Of a stretch of DNA of 13,412 bases, positions 1-8,172 are shown piece by piece. The stretch is from Bacteroidales bacterium UBA3389 (lineage in GTDB: Bacteria; Bacteroidota; Bacteroidia; Bacteroidales; P3): contig DEPP01000003.1 of assembly GCA_002358835.1 (NCBI GenBank), forward strand, positions 1 through 13,412. The letters are read 5' to 3'. The position numbers and the translations under genes were made by a program. The notes beneath the pieces were generated by a model. That model was not told the DNA's origin. It did not search any database and saw only the letters and a list, made by a program, of their open reading frames with translations. How positions within the stretch are numbered: position 1 is the first letter of the stretch; each line of letters begins with the position of its first letter.

Positions 1-745
1 ATGGACCTCCGAGTGCATTAATAGAGTCTCTTATACAAGGACTATAAACGTTGCAAGTATGAATAACTCTAAAGACATTATTATTATATCCGAATCTTGG
101 CACATCAAATGCTAATTTGAAATCGTTTAAGTTTCTCAAAGTATCGTAATCTTCGTGTGGAAAGTAATATGTGTTCCATCCGCCTTTGTTCCAGTAATGC
201 ATTTCATACTCATTCCAACCTGTAGGAATACCTACGTTCCATGTATGGAAGATAGCTGCAGTTAAAGTGTCAAAATTTTGATTTAATACACAAATATGTC
301 TGGTTGAATCAAGATCTGATCCTACTTTTATAGAAACACCGACTACTACATAATCATTATACGGGATATCTCCCTGCCGAAAAGTATATTCTTGAGCAAA
401 TGCCTCTGCATATCTTAAAGAATCATTGATTACATTTGCTCCAATCACATATCCATCAGGTAGAGGTGCATCTGGATTACACCATTCTTGATTCATTTTA
501 TTGTACCAACCAAATTTACTATACATAAGAGAATAAGGTCTAAGGTCATAATCGTGAAATTCTGTTGACCATGATGTGTGCAGAGTGTCATCTGTCAGGA
601 AACAATTAACTATATAGTTTGTATCGAAAACATAGAGCAAATCATATTCACTGCTATCAGGTGGATCAATGTAATTGTATTGTGCTTTTACGTTTGAAAA
701 TAACGACGCTAAGATAAAGATTGAAATTAAGAAAAATTGTTTCAT
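1..745 (-). CDS. Secreted protein of unknown function, C-terminus cut off by the window edge
   Basis: An uninterrupted reading frame runs leftwards from an ATG at 745-743 to the window edge, giving 248 codons without a stop. It opens with a clear signal peptide: MKQFF, a hydrophobic run, then a VKA|Q cleavage site near residue 21. The mature part is rich in Tyr, Asp, Trp and Asn (for example EYDLLYVFDTNY, the repeated WN in TWNVG and YWNKGGWNTYY, and PHEDYDTL). It has no membrane segment and no catalytic motif that I recognise. This composition is common in secreted or surface proteins of Bacteroidales, many of which end in a T9SS sorting domain; whether this one does lies outside the window. 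No convincing TANNTTTG promoter is seen upstream, and it is separated from the next gene by a long gap, so it is probably its own unit. The frame is certain; the function is unknown. Confidence 0.8.
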   Translation of the reverse strand, partial: MKQFFLISIFILASLFSNVKAQYNYIDPPDSSEYDLLYVFDTNYIVNCFLTDDTLHTSWSTEFHDYDLRPYSLMYSKFGWYNKMNQEWCNPDAPLPDGYVIGANVINDSLRYAEAFAQEYTFRQGDIPYNDYVVVGVSIKVGSDLDSTRHICVLNQNFDTLTAAIFHTWNVGIPTGWNEYEMHYWNKGGWNTYYFPHEDYDTLRNLNDFKLAFDVPRFGYNNNVFRVIHTCNVYSPCIRDSINALGGP

Positions 746-1071
746 AACTATATGTTTTAAGATTCATAATTCCTTGATTTGAGATCTGCTTACGTTTGTA
801 TAGACAGAAAAAATGCAAAAAAGTAAACATCAGCCTAAAGATAATTTTAAGAAAATCTGTAATTAAAATACCAAAACAATGAAATTCAATTGATTATAAG
901 GTAAATAAATTTCAGAGAATTAACTTTAGAGGAGCATTCCCTGATCTCGAGAAAATAAAACAAAGAAACAATTCAGCGAATCTTTGTTTCAGAAAATTGA
1001 AACTTGATTTCAGGAAATTAAAACAAAGAATCAGTAAAGCGAAACGCTGTTTGGTTATCGCGTTTTTAGAT
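746..1071. other. Long AT-rich intergenic gap with a repeat cluster
   Basis: No gene is supported in this 326-base gap between the start of the secreted protein and the stop codon of the leucine-rich-repeat gene. Short frames here have no family resemblance. The left half (746-940) should hold the promoter of the 1-745 gene, but no good TTTG/TANNTTTG pair is visible. The right half (about 951-1049) holds the inverted and direct repeats described separately, and a small AGCG-AAA-CGCT hairpin at 1039-1049. Confidence 0.6.
951..1035 (-). repeat. Cluster of short AT-rich repeat words downstream of the LRR gene (copy A)
   Basis: Read on the minus strand, this stretch is built from units that begin CTGAAA. 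CTGAAATCAAGTTTCAATTTT starts at 1013, CTGAAACAAAGATTC starts 21 bases on at 992, and CTGAATTGTTTC starts at 976. The word AAACAAAGA occurs at 958-966 and 1021-1029, with its reverse complement at 981-989. GAAACAA (965-971) and TTGTTTC (984-990) form a hairpin with a 12-base loop, followed on the minus strand by a T-rich run. It could therefore act as a weak terminator for the leucine-rich-repeat gene. The words TGAAACAAAGATTC and CTGAAATCAAGTTT recur at 8302-8373. Confidence 0.6.
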
Positions 1072-1923
1072 TTAATTTTTCGGTTTCTTTTTGAGGATAA
1101 TTTGTTTTTTGCCGATAGTTACCGATTTCAGGCGAGGACATTGGTCGAATACATCGTTGCCAAGTTCAACATCTGCGTTTGTTCCGATGTAAACAGAATT
1201 TAGAGCGAAACATCTTGCAAAGGCATTGTCTCCTATGCTCTTTATGTTTGCCGAAAGCGTTGCAGACTGAAGCGATGTGCAGTTCCAAAACGCCTGAGGT
1301 GCAATTTCTTCAACCGAAAGCGGTATAAAAATCTCTCTTAATGCAGAACAATTGCTGAAGGTTGCACGTTCGATTCTCTTCAAACCCTCTGTTAATTCAA
1401 CGGAACTCAATGCGATGCAATCTAAAAAGGCTTCTTTGTCAATCGAAACTACGGATTTTGGAATCTTTATAAAACTTAGTGATTTGCAACCCCAGAATGC
1501 CGCTTCTCCTATGTGTTTTAGGGTGTTTGAAAGTTTGATTGTTGTAAGCGAACCGCAAAACTGAAATGCTCTTTCGCCAATCGATACCACAGAATGCGGA
1601 AGGCTTAGGTCTGTAATGCCGTTGCATGAAAGGAATGCTTCGTTTCCGATTGTTCGTAAGCCGTTTGGCAGGGTGAGTTTGCTGATACCGCCACATTCTT
1701 TGAAACCTCCGTCCTCGATTTTGCTTACAACATAATAACAGCCTTTGTATTTGACGATTGTAGGTATGATAACATCGCCCGCAATCTTGTTGGAAACAGC
1801 TCGAACGCTTACTTCTTCGGTACTATCTATGAAACTATAAGAAAAATCTCCTTCAACAAATGTTTGAGCAAAGACTTGAGCAAAACAAAATATTGAAACA
1901 AAAGCCGTAATTATCCTTTTCAT
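1072..1923 (-). CDS. Secreted BspA-like leucine-rich repeat (LRR_5) protein
   Basis: The protein has 283 residues, starting at an ATG with a signal peptide (MKRII... VFA|Q, cleavage near residue 19-20). Residues 65-265 are a regular array of BspA-type leucine-rich repeats. The anchor F-x-x-C recurs at F74, F97, F120, F143, F166, F189, F212 and F235, exactly 23 residues apart, with a last unit at F259 after 24. Typical units read SVVSIGERAFQFC and SVVSIDKEAFLDC. This family (LRR_5, as in Tannerella BspA) forms a curved solenoid that usually binds proteins or host surfaces. The protein ends in a basic tail, KKKPKN, with no T9SS sorting domain and no lipobox, so it is probably periplasmic or released. 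It lies 75 bases after tamL and has its own promoter in that gap. The family call is secure; the ligand is unknown. Confidence 0.92.
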   Translation of the reverse strand: MKRIITAFVSIFCFAQVFAQTFVEGDFSYSFIDSTEEVSVRAVSNKIAGDVIIPTIVKYKGCYYVVSKIEDGGFKECGGISKLTLPNGLRTIGNEAFLSCNGITDLSLPHSVVSIGERAFQFCGSLTTIKLSNTLKHIGEAAFWGCKSLSFIKIPKSVVSIDKEAFLDCIALSSVELTEGLKRIERATFSNCSALREIFIPLSVEEIAPQAFWNCTSLQSATLSANIKSIGDNAFARCFALNSVYIGTNADVELGNDVFDQCPRLKSVTIGKKQIILKKKPKN

Positions 1924-1955
1924 ACTCTGATTATTTGAATGATTGAAATTACCTA

Positions 1956-1987
1956 CAAAGATAGCTCAAAATATTCAAACCACAAAA
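1956..1987 (-). promoter_or_regulatory. Bacteroidota-type promoter of the LRR gene
   Basis: On the minus strand TTTTG (1987-1983) and TATCTTTG (1963-1956) are separated by exactly 19 bases, matching the Bacteroidota primary-sigma consensus TTTG-N19-21-TANNTTTG. The -7 element lies 32 bases upstream of the LRR start codon, leaving a leader of roughly 25-30 bases. This indicates that the LRR gene can be transcribed independently of the tamL operon upstream. Confidence 0.8.
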
Positions 1988-1998
1988 TTTTATTTCAA

Positions 1999-4407
1999 TT
2001 AGAACGGATAACCGATTCCGAATTGCAACTGAAGATCTTTGAGTTTGTTATTCGGTAATACGAATCTGTCGCTTTCAGGCTTTGCCGGGTCGAATACTTT
2101 TGCGGCAAGGTCGAATCGGAGTATTAAAAACTCGATGTTGATTCTTAGTCCGATTCCCGCTCCGACTGCAATCTCTTTGTAGAATGTATTGATGTCGAAT
2201 TTACCTCCTTGATTGTTTTCCTGCTCTCTCCAATTCCATATATTTCCTGCATCGATAAACGCAGCCCCTTCCAAAACGCTGACGATAGGAAAACGATATT
2301 CGAGATTCATTCCGATTGTCATATCACCTGTTTGAGTTTTGTCGTATTGGTTGTTTGATTGGTAACTGCCCGGACCTAATTCCCTAAGTTGCCATGCTCG
2401 AATGTTGTTGGCACCACCTGCAAAAAAACTCTTCTCATATGGTAAACTCTTAGCATTTCCGTAATACCATCCTGCTCCTGCAAATATTCTGCTGACCAAT
2501 TTAGATTTCTTTCCGAATGAATGGTAATGTATAAAATCGAAATCCCCTCTCACATATTGCGAATAAGGAATGCCAAGCACCTCATATTGATTTTGTGCAT
2601 TAGGTGTTTGTTTGATTATGTTGCTTATAAGATACAACAGATTGCCTGCCGTTTCTATGTTCGCTCTAAGGTAATTGAAATCGGTTGTTTTTGATGTTGC
2701 TTGTCCGTTATAAACATAGCCGAATCTGGCATCCATAACCAGGTGATCGGACATTTGATACTGTATTCTCTTATCAAGAGATGAGATCAGCGAAGCATAA
2801 TCCTCGTCGGTGATTTCCATATCGACAAAGTTGATTTCGATAGGTATGAGGGAGAAACTATTTGCCGCTCCGCTCTGCCAAGAATATTCGTAATTCAATG
2901 TTGAAATCCTTCTATCGTAATATGTTCTCTTTTGAATGTTATAAGCAAGTTTGATTGAGGTATGAGGACGGAAACGCATCGAATACAAATGTGTTGAGAA
3001 TGGAGCGAGGAAACGAGGTAATTCGATTCCCATATCAAATCCCAATTCGAACGCATTAAACCAATTCCATAAGTCTGCTTCTTTGCCGGATGAGAAAATA
3101 TCGCTTCGCACTTCGGCAGCTGTCTTTATGTTTGTAGAGAATATCTCGGCACCTTTGAAAAGATTGTTATGTGAAAAGCCTATATTGATTTCCGAACCGA
3201 GGCTTGAACTCTGTTGAAGGTTGATACTGTTGTTTACTGCCGAGAAATTCATCTCGAAAGATGTAGTCAGATTTATCGGTTTTGCCATTGATAACCTTAT
3301 AAGGCAGTCAAGCGGCAATGTATCTGCAGTTGAGTTGTTGTCAGGTGTGAAAGAAATATCGATAAACTTAAAATTTTTCAATTGAGACAAAGCACTGCGA
3401 GTGTTCTGTGCAATAACGGGAGAAAACAAATCACCGTTTTGCAAAAGAATACTTCGCATTATCGGTTTGGGTTTAATAGAGTTGTAATCGGATTGAATAA
3501 ACTCGAAACGCGATAGACGAACATTTTTGTGAGGTTTGTGAAAATATCTTACGGTATCTGTTATCGGCTTGTGGTAAGCAGATGTTACGGGATAGTAATC
3601 GGGATAAACAAAGATGTTTCTTATCTTGTATGGTTTGTGTGTTGATTTTACTATTGTGTCGTCTTGTCTTGAGAATGGATTTGCAATTTGTAAATCTATG
3701 TTCAAAGAATTTGAGTTGAGGTTTGTGTCAATTAAAAAACTGATATACTTTTCGCTGAAAGCATAATATCCGTTTGATCTAAGGTGATTGTTAATAGCTG
3801 TACGCAATTGCCCTAATTCTTCTTCATCGTAGTAATTTCCAGAAGTGATGGGATGATTTCTAAGAATTTTTTCTACCTCCGTCTTTATGATGCTGTCCTC
3901 TGATGAAAGAGAAAAGTCATTGATTTTGTAGCGAGAAGGTATTTCGACTTTGTAAATAACTTTCTTTCGTCTCTTGTAGTCGGACCATGGAGCGTATGGC
4001 CGTTTTACCGGAGCAAGTGAGTCGGTTATTTTCGCATTAAACACACCCTTGCTCTGCAGAAAAGTATTCATATCGGCAACACTCCGTTTTATAAGATTCT
4101 TGTTTAGCTCCACAGGCTTTGAACCAAGTCGTCGGAATACATTTCGAGAAAAGAAATTCACAACCGAGTCTTCCCCTCTCTCGCTTAGTGAATAGAAATA
4201 CATTCCCCACTTGATTCCGAGAAATTTTCCATTGGGATCTTGTTTTATAAGGTTGTTTAGGTCCGATGAATTGATGAGTTTGCTCTCGCAAATCAGTTTA
4301 TTGCTCGATAAAAGGTAGCCGTCTTTGCTCAAATGCTTAGTTGGACTGCAGGCATAAAAGAAAGACACAGTGAAAATAAGAAGTAAAAAGTATTTGAGTT
4401 TAGACAT
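1999..4407 (-). CDS. tamL: TamL: Omp85-family outer-membrane lipoprotein with POTRA domains and beta-barrel
   Basis: The protein has 802 residues. The N-terminus is a lipoprotein signal with lipobox FYAC and lipidated Cys20, followed by SPTKHLSKDGYLLSSNK, the opening typical of Bacteroidota TamL proteins. POTRA-like segments are visible at about residues 150-240 and 260-355. From about residue 375 to the end is a barrel of alternating strands finishing in phenylalanine (GIGYPF). The Omp85 loop-6 signature (V/I)RG(F/Y) appears as IRAW at 669-672 inside GGANNIRAWQLRELGPG. The family inserts outer-membrane proteins and, as TamL with TamB, helps move envelope components. No tamB is present in this window. 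It follows kdtA by 11 bases, so it is probably the last gene of that operon. The family call is firm; its exact clients are unknown. Confidence 0.92.
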   Translation of the reverse strand: MSKLKYFLLLIFTVSFFYACSPTKHLSKDGYLLSSNKLICESKLINSSDLNNLIKQDPNGKFLGIKWGMYFYSLSERGEDSVVNFFSRNVFRRLGSKPVELNKNLIKRSVADMNTFLQSKGVFNAKITDSLAPVKRPYAPWSDYKRRKKVIYKVEIPSRYKINDFSLSSEDSIIKTEVEKILRNHPITSGNYYDEEELGQLRTAINNHLRSNGYYAFSEKYISFLIDTNLNSNSLNIDLQIANPFSRQDDTIVKSTHKPYKIRNIFVYPDYYPVTSAYHKPITDTVRYFHKPHKNVRLSRFEFIQSDYNSIKPKPIMRSILLQNGDLFSPVIAQNTRSALSQLKNFKFIDISFTPDNNSTADTLPLDCLIRLSMAKPINLTTSFEMNFSAVNNSINLQQSSSLGSEINIGFSHNNLFKGAEIFSTNIKTAAEVRSDIFSSGKEADLWNWFNAFELGFDMGIELPRFLAPFSTHLYSMRFRPHTSIKLAYNIQKRTYYDRRISTLNYEYSWQSGAANSFSLIPIEINFVDMEITDEDYASLISSLDKRIQYQMSDHLVMDARFGYVYNGQATSKTTDFNYLRANIETAGNLLYLISNIIKQTPNAQNQYEVLGIPYSQYVRGDFDFIHYHSFGKKSKLVSRIFAGAGWYYGNAKSLPYEKSFFAGGANNIRAWQLRELGPGSYQSNNQYDKTQTGDMTIGMNLEYRFPIVSVLEGAAFIDAGNIWNWREQENNQGGKFDINTFYKEIAVGAGIGLRINIEFLILRFDLAAKVFDPAKPESDRFVLPNNKLKDLQLQFGIGYPF

Positions 4408-4418
4408 ATCTGAGAGAA

Positions 4419-5636
4419 TTAAAGATGCAAGTAATTAAATATTCGATCGCAAGCTCCCGCTTTTTCATTTGTATATTCTACTGAGGCTTTTGCAGCATTA
4501 TTATAAAAAACATCATCATCGCATAAGCGGTTCAGTATTGTAGAAAACTCTTCCGAGTTGCTGATTGCAAAAGCTGCTTCTCTTTCAACAAGATCGACCG
4601 CCTCCTGAAAATGATTATATCTTTTGCCAAAGCAAATCGGCTTCCCGAATGTTGCTGCCTCTAAAGTGTTGTGAATACCTGCTCCAAAGCCTCCGCCAAT
4701 GTATGCGATATCACAATATTTATAAAGACTCGAAAGTATACCTATGCAATCGATTATAAGAACCGAATATTTGCTTAGGTCATTTGTTCCTATCTCTGAA
4801 TATAACACCGACTCGGGAAAAAGATTCTGAATGCTCGTAATGTGATTCTTATCAACAAGATGCGGAGCTATGATTAGCTTTAAGTCATTTCTATGTTTGA
4901 AAGCCGAAGCGATTATTGTTTCATCAGCTTCCCAACTGCTGCCTGCAAGTAAGGTTTTTTTGCCTTTTGAAAAGAATGATTCGATTTCAGGAAAGGTTTT
5001 GGTATTTCTTGAAATCTGAATAACGCGATCAAATCTCGTGTCTCCGCTTATTGTAACGTTTTTGTAGCCTATTGAATTTAATAAATCTTTCGTTTGTTCG
5101 TTTTGTACGAAAAAATGTTCGAACACACCAAGTTTTTGAGCGAACCACTTGCCATAAGGTTTGAAAAAATACTGATTCGGACGCATGATTAGCGAAACCT
5201 GAAAAACACGTCTGCCTTTCAAAGCAATGAGGTAGTTGTACCAAAATTCATATTTGACAAAGAAAGTCATATACGGATTGACATGGGAAACAAATCGTTT
5301 AGCGTTGCTTTCGCTGTCATCGGGCAAGTAAACAACCCAATCGGCAAAGGAATAATCCTTGCGAATTTCAAATCCAGAGGGAGAGTAAAAAGAAAGCAAA
5401 ACCTTGTATTCGGGATTAGATTCTTTAAGTCTTTCAATCAAAGGTCGTCCTTGCTCAAATTCGCCAAGCGAAGCACAATGAAACCAGACTATTTTCTCAT
5501 TTGATGGTATTGTTCTCAAGACATCGAAACATCGTTTTTGACCCTTGAGCATCGTATCTATTTTTTGATTGAACAAAGCCAAAAAACGAAGAATGATTCT
5601 ATAAAGACCAATGAACAGATTATAAATAGCGTGCAT
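4419..5636 (-). CDS. kdtA: 3-deoxy-D-manno-octulosonic acid (Kdo) transferase
   Basis: This 405-residue GT-B glycosyltransferase transfers Kdo from CMP-Kdo to the lipid A precursor at the cytoplasmic face of the inner membrane, the first step of LPS inner-core assembly. A short hydrophobic N-terminal segment (about residues 4-22) serves as the membrane anchor usual for the family. The N-terminal domain carries WFHCASLGE at 51-59, whose Glu59 corresponds to the catalytic base known in WaaA, and FVKYEFW at 126-132. The C-terminal domain carries GDTRFDR at 198-204, AGSSWEADE at 231-239, APHLV at 257-261 and GGGFGAGIHNTLEA at 314-327, the CMP-Kdo binding side. Length and motifs are complete. Gaps of 11 bases on each side place it in one transcript with the barrel protein upstream and tamL downstream. 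Whether it adds one or two Kdo residues cannot be read from the sequence. Confidence 0.95.
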   Translation of the reverse strand: MHAIYNLFIGLYRIILRFLALFNQKIDTMLKGQKRCFDVLRTIPSNEKIVWFHCASLGEFEQGRPLIERLKESNPEYKVLLSFYSPSGFEIRKDYSFADWVVYLPDDSESNAKRFVSHVNPYMTFFVKYEFWYNYLIALKGRRVFQVSLIMRPNQYFFKPYGKWFAQKLGVFEHFFVQNEQTKDLLNSIGYKNVTISGDTRFDRVIQISRNTKTFPEIESFFSKGKKTLLAGSSWEADETIIASAFKHRNDLKLIIAPHLVDKNHITSIQNLFPESVLYSEIGTNDLSKYSVLIIDCIGILSSLYKYCDIAYIGGGFGAGIHNTLEAATFGKPICFGKRYNHFQEAVDLVEREAAFAISNSEEFSTILNRLCDDDVFYNNAAKASVEYTNEKAGACDRIFNYLHL

Positions 5637-5647
5637 TTTGTTTCTTA

Positions 5648-6427
5648 TTAAAAATATATCTTATCCGAATCGCGTCCGAAGAATGGGAACATCCAACCGA
5701 CTTTTAATGTAAGCATTTGATCAAGATAAACATTGTCATCTCCACCTCTTAGGTCGAATTGATAATCTCTTGTCATTTTTGTCCACGCATTATCGAATTG
5801 CACACCTGCATAGAAGTTTGCAAAACTGTTTTTACTCATGTGTATATATCCGACAAAGGCTGAAACCATTGGTCCTCTCATCTGTCTGTCGTAACCATAA
5901 GCATAGTCGTCTTGAATCTGAGGAGCCATTTCCAAGGTGTTTTGATAGATTATCTGATGTTGGATAAATCCTACCCCAACAGTAATCATAAGTCCCGAAT
6001 TCGGGTTTGAAAACCACAAAGGTATTACTTTGCCTCCGAAAAAGGATAATGAAAGGTTCCTGTTATAAGCAACCAAACCGGCATCTGTGCCTGCCTGTGA
6101 TATGATAAAAGGATCGGTTGCATTTGTCATCATATTCGAAAGTATGTCGTTTTTGATTTTTACGTTGTCTGAGCCGAATTGAAAGGCGAATTCCAAATTC
6201 CAAATCCAATTTTTCTCGGTTTTCCAACCTAAAGTCGCGTTTATGTTCATGAAAGACTCATATCTGTTTTGCATTTCTCCAAAAGGGAATGTCCAACCTG
6301 CTGTTGCCGAGAAAAAAGGCGTACTTACAGCTTTGTCTTCGCCTACGATGATGCTTCCATTATGCAATTGAGCTTGCAGATTGAAAGATAGGATGAATAA
6401 AAAACTTAAAATAAATGCTTTCTTCAT
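5648..6427 (-). CDS. Small outer-membrane beta-barrel protein of unknown function
   Basis: The protein has 259 residues with a clean signal peptide (MKKAF... LQA|Q, cleavage near residue 19-20). The mature chain shows alternating aromatic/polar strands and turns typical of an outer-membrane barrel: ATAGWTFPFG, INATLGWKTEKNWIWNLEFAFQFG, LMITVGVGFIQHQ, FANFYAGVQFDNAW, LTLKVGWMFPFFG. It ends in Phe (KIYF), the usual C-terminal residue recognised by the BAM machinery. I do not recognise a specific family; generic porin-family or outer-membrane-protein labels would fit. It sits 9 bases after the M14 peptidase gene and 11 before kdtA, which suggests co-transcription with envelope genes. The location is well supported, the function is not. 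Confidence 0.82.
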   Translation of the reverse strand: MKKAFILSFLFILSFNLQAQLHNGSIIVGEDKAVSTPFFSATAGWTFPFGEMQNRYESFMNINATLGWKTEKNWIWNLEFAFQFGSDNVKIKNDILSNMMTNATDPFIISQAGTDAGLVAYNRNLSLSFFGGKVIPLWFSNPNSGLMITVGVGFIQHQIIYQNTLEMAPQIQDDYAYGYDRQMRGPMVSAFVGYIHMSKNSFANFYAGVQFDNAWTKMTRDYQFDLRGGDDNVYLDQMLTLKVGWMFPFFGRDSDKIYF

Positions 6428-6436
6428 ATTATTCTA

Positions 6437-8140
6437 TTATTTAGTTACTTGTTTTATGAATTTCATTGTTTTATTTGGATGTTTCTTGTCTTTGCCGTAA
6501 AGTCTCATTATATAAGTCCCATTTTGTAGGGTTGTAATTTGTATGTTGTTTCTCCCCACATCGAGACGTCCTTGTTGTAAAATGATTCCGCGAGAATCGA
6601 TAACATCATAATAACTTTCGGAATTAATCTCTATAGTCAAAAAATCATTTGCAGGATTAGGATAAATGAGATTTTTGTCCATTGTTTGCAGAGCTTGTTC
6701 TATTGAAACATCTGTGCTTTTCATTAAAACTACTTCTTCCGTTGTTCCGTTTGAAGCAACGGAAACGCAAATGTGTTTATCCTCATAGCCATTTTTTGAG
6801 AATTTTACTTGATATGTTCCATCGAGTAATGCTCTGAAATAGCTGCCATCTGCTTTCGAATAGACAAAAAGCTCATTCTCGTTTATGTTTTCTATTTCAA
6901 TTCTTACGCTATCGAGGACCAAACAGCTTACACTATCTTTCACAATTCCCTTCATTCCTTTGGTAGAATTGGATACAAAATTGACAAGTCCTTTTCCAAG
7001 ATATTGCCAATAGCGAGGTAGTAATGAGGCTTGCGGGGTTTTGGATGTGCTGATTTCTAAAGTGATTTCTCTGCAACGAAGAAAATAATTGTGATAGTCT
7101 TGCCTGCTTCCGTTTATTACATACCAATCTCCGCCATTTGTGATACCGCTATAGCTGACATCGGTAAAGTAGTCAACAGGAGAAAACTCTCTTACATCGC
7201 TGATAAACGAATTACAAATTTCTAAGAACCAATCTTTGTCGCAATGTTCTCTTTGCCCGCTTTGCCAACAGTCCCAAGGATAATTGCAGACTTCAGCTCC
7301 GCCATGAATGTTCACCGATACATCGAAACGTTCTTTCTTTGCGTAATTCATAAATGCCATTGTCTCTGCTTGGAACTCCTCTTGATCAGGATGCTGACCC
7401 AAAATTGGATCGGGAAAATTGCGATTTAGATCGACATAGTTTGCATTGTATCGTCTGGCATTTGCAACGGTACTGTTACCTCCTGCGTATGCTCCGTCGG
7501 GATTTGCAAGCGGACAAATGTATATCACGGTTGATGAAAGCAGGTTTGAAATCTCGCTATCGGATTCAAAAGAAGTTAAGAGACTATCGCAAAGTCTTAG
7601 CAGGGTTACCATTCCCGTTAATTCATCGCCGTGTATGCTTGAACTGTAAAAAAACTTCGGTTTAACGGTTTCAGAGTTTGAAAAATCACTTACTTGCAAG
7701 CAAAGCAATAAACGCCCATTTTCGCTCAATCCGATGGTGTCCAAACGGCATAAATCGGGAAAACGGTTTTGGAAATCTTTCATCATATCGACATAAACAT
7801 CGTATGTCGGATAACGATTCCATGATTCCATTTGAGAAATACTGTTTGCCATGCTTACAGATTTTGTTTCTTCTTTTGGCAAACAGCGATAATCCAATCC
7901 GAGGTTTAGAAAATCAGCAAATTGTTTTTGATTAACATAAGCTTTCCACTCATTTCCTTCCTTTCCATCAAGACTTACCAAACGGCTAAGGGTATCTGAT
8001 TGTTCATCTGTTGCTTTTATCAGAATAATCGCTTCACCTTGCTTGTTTAATTGAGCCTCAACCAAGGTGCGTTCTTCGTTTTGACTTTGGCAAACAAAGG
8101 ATAACAATATCAATATAAGTGAAATGAATGAAATTTTCAT
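6437..8140 (-). CDS. Secreted M14 zinc carboxypeptidase with T9SS C-terminal sorting domain
   Basis: Residues are numbered from the ATG at 8140 (567 aa). The frame extends up to a TTG at 8158, but that codon lies inside the promoter -7 element, and only the ATG places the signal peptide (MKISF... CQS|Q) at the N-terminus. The peptidase domain spans about 105-395. It carries the zinc ligands in HGDE (His169, Glu172) and His279 (NIHGG), the substrate-binding DLNRNF at 237-242, and the catalytic Glu362 in ITLEIS. A CarboxypepD-type regulatory beta-sandwich follows at about 396-473. The last 80 residues are a type-A T9SS sorting domain, opening with YPNPANDFLTIE and containing NGTYIMRLYG. The protein should be exported through the outer membrane and trim C-terminal residues from external peptides. 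It is the first gene of the operon leading to kdtA and tamL. The exact substrate preference is not readable. Confidence 0.94.
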   Translation of the reverse strand: MKISFISLILILLSFVCQSQNEERTLVEAQLNKQGEAIILIKATDEQSDTLSRLVSLDGKEGNEWKAYVNQKQFADFLNLGLDYRCLPKEETKSVSMANSISQMESWNRYPTYDVYVDMMKDFQNRFPDLCRLDTIGLSENGRLLLCLQVSDFSNSETVKPKFFYSSSIHGDELTGMVTLLRLCDSLLTSFESDSEISNLLSSTVIYICPLANPDGAYAGGNSTVANARRYNANYVDLNRNFPDPILGQHPDQEEFQAETMAFMNYAKKERFDVSVNIHGGAEVCNYPWDCWQSGQREHCDKDWFLEICNSFISDVREFSPVDYFTDVSYSGITNGGDWYVINGSRQDYHNYFLRCREITLEISTSKTPQASLLPRYWQYLGKGLVNFVSNSTKGMKGIVKDSVSCLVLDSVRIEIENINENELFVYSKADGSYFRALLDGTYQVKFSKNGYEDKHICVSVASNGTTEEVVLMKSTDVSIEQALQTMDKNLIYPNPANDFLTIEINSESYYDVIDSRGIILQQGRLDVGRNNIQITTLQNGTYIMRLYGKDKKHPNKTMKFIKQVTK

Positions 8141-8155
8141 TGCTCTAATTTGTCG

Positions 8156-8163
8156 CAAAGGTA
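8156..8163 (-). promoter_or_regulatory. -7 element of the M14 peptidase-kdtA-tamL operon
   Basis: On the minus strand TACCTTTG matches TANNTTTG and is followed by C, as in many Bacteroidota promoters. It ends 16 bases before the ATG at 8140, implying a leader of only about 10-13 bases. The expected -33 position (about 8182-8187) has no TTTG; that position falls within the left arm of a dyad. The promoter may therefore be weak or depend on an activator. Confidence 0.6.
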
Positions 8164-8172
8164 AGAAAAAAA

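Noticed and set aside
951..1035. Repeat words considered as a CRISPR array
   Set aside because: Units are only 9-21 bases, diverged, AT-rich and spaced 16-21 bases without unique spacers of constant length; no cas genes are present.
997..1203. A 68-codon plus-strand frame at the end of the LRR gene
   Set aside because: It runs antisense through the LRR coding region and starts inside the repeat cluster; no family resemblance.
7354..7665. A 103-codon plus-strand frame inside the M14 peptidase gene
   Set aside because: It is antisense to the catalytic domain, whose motifs are intact on the minus strand; nothing supports the opposite frame.
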